Source: Kastovskya adunca ATA6-11-RM4
Lineage (GTDB): Bacteria; Cyanobacteriota; Cyanobacteriia; Cyanobacteriales; Coleofasciculaceae
NCBI GenBank assembly: GCA_019359445.1
Contig: JAHHHJ010000003.1
Coordinates: forward strand, 1 to 64,000
Length of the DNA: 64,000 nt
Reading direction: 5' to 3'
Within the stretch, counting starts at the first letter, position 1. Every line of letters begins with the position of its first letter. A program made the translations under genes and the position numbers. Below, in pieces: positions 63,593-64,000 of this stretch. The notes beneath the pieces are model-generated. The model had not been told where the DNA came from, ran no database searches, and saw only the letters and a program-made list of their open reading frames with translations.

Positions 63593-64000
63593 AAGATTAC
63601 TCGGTAGAACTCTATATTCAGAATTTTCTGCTGAATTCTGACTAGTTCGTGCGATCTACATCTCATAATCAAGTGATCCAAGTCACTGCTTAGTGCAGAA
63701 GTTTTCAGATCTGCTCAACTACCGCCTAAACTTTGCTTAATTACAACTCTAACTTCGGGTAGATTGACACTTTTAAAATATTAATGCCATAGCTGAAACG
63801 GCTTAACCTGCTTGCTATGGCGGGCTTCCACTTCTTTAGTATAGACAAACCTCTACCCAAAGGAAGAAGTAAACAATATTTAAAGGTGAAGGATTGGATA
63901 GTATCTTCAGGTTGTTGATTATCAACCAGGGAGAGACAATACTTCTGTATCTCCATTGAAAAACAAAGTAGTGCACAATACAATCGCCTACTGAACCCCA
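63593..64000. other. End of window without a supported gene
   Basis: 408 bp. The 80-codon minus-strand ORF at 63741-63983 has no recognisable features and looks like chance. The region is AT-rich; promoter function for the 63395 gene is possible. Confidence 0.4.

Noticed and set aside
63741-63983. 80-codon minus-strand ORF near the window end
   Set aside because: No start context or family features; composition looks non-coding.

Overview
The window comes from a cyanobacterium, probably filamentous. The octamer GCGATCGC (HIP1) recurs throughout, inside and between genes. Other cyanobacterial signs are heptameric tandem repeats (STRRs), a HetC-type exporter beside a HetP-like gene, a PEP-CTERM protein, zinc-ribbon PP2C and FHA-kinase signalling proteins, and a group II intron. 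No rRNA, tRNA or CRISPR array was seen. HetC and HetP relatives also occur outside heterocyst formers, so the window does not show whether this strain makes heterocysts.

Layout. 0.2-9 kb is mostly housekeeping: a pentapeptide-repeat protein, tRNA 2-selenouridine synthase (selU), methionine aminopeptidase (map), DXP reductoisomerase (dxr), small unknown genes and a minimal sucrose-phosphate synthase. L-lactate dehydrogenase follows (9.1-10.1 kb). 10.7-26.4 kb is a run of six large cell-surface genes on one strand: a DUF11/SdrD_B protein, a 1277-residue outer-membrane barrel, an OmpA-anchored beta-helix protein, two lectin-like proteins and a seven-repeat SdrD_B protein. The last three share one C-terminal module of about 170 residues. 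26.5-32.1 kb holds an MscS channel, an RluE-like pseudouridine synthase, a PP2C phosphatase and an FHA-kinase.

32.7-43.4 kb is the most interesting region. A HetC-like peptidase-exporter with an intact C39 Cys-His-Asp triad is followed by an HlyD-type adaptor and a HetP-like protein that ends in a double-glycine leader-like sequence. After these come seven short double-glycine peptides, including four tandem Tyr/Ser/Asn-rich paralogues. Two Ser-rich proteins and a parvulin-type PPIase complete the locus. Palindromes of the form TGCCA-N3-TGGC lie upstream of the exporter, the adaptor and two peptide genes, each 25-30 bp before a -10-like hexamer. Together these suggest a co-regulated system exporting small matrix-forming or signalling peptides.

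43.5-64 kb contains a PEP-CTERM protein, an atypical Ser/Thr kinase, class I fructose-bisphosphate aldolase, class B PBP2, a polyamine ABC transporter (potA, potD, potB, potC) with a TPR gene inserted before potC, a complete-looking group II intron encoding an RT-maturase-HNH protein, and an LL-diaminopimelate-type aminotransferase.

All assignments come from reading motifs by eye. No database search was run.
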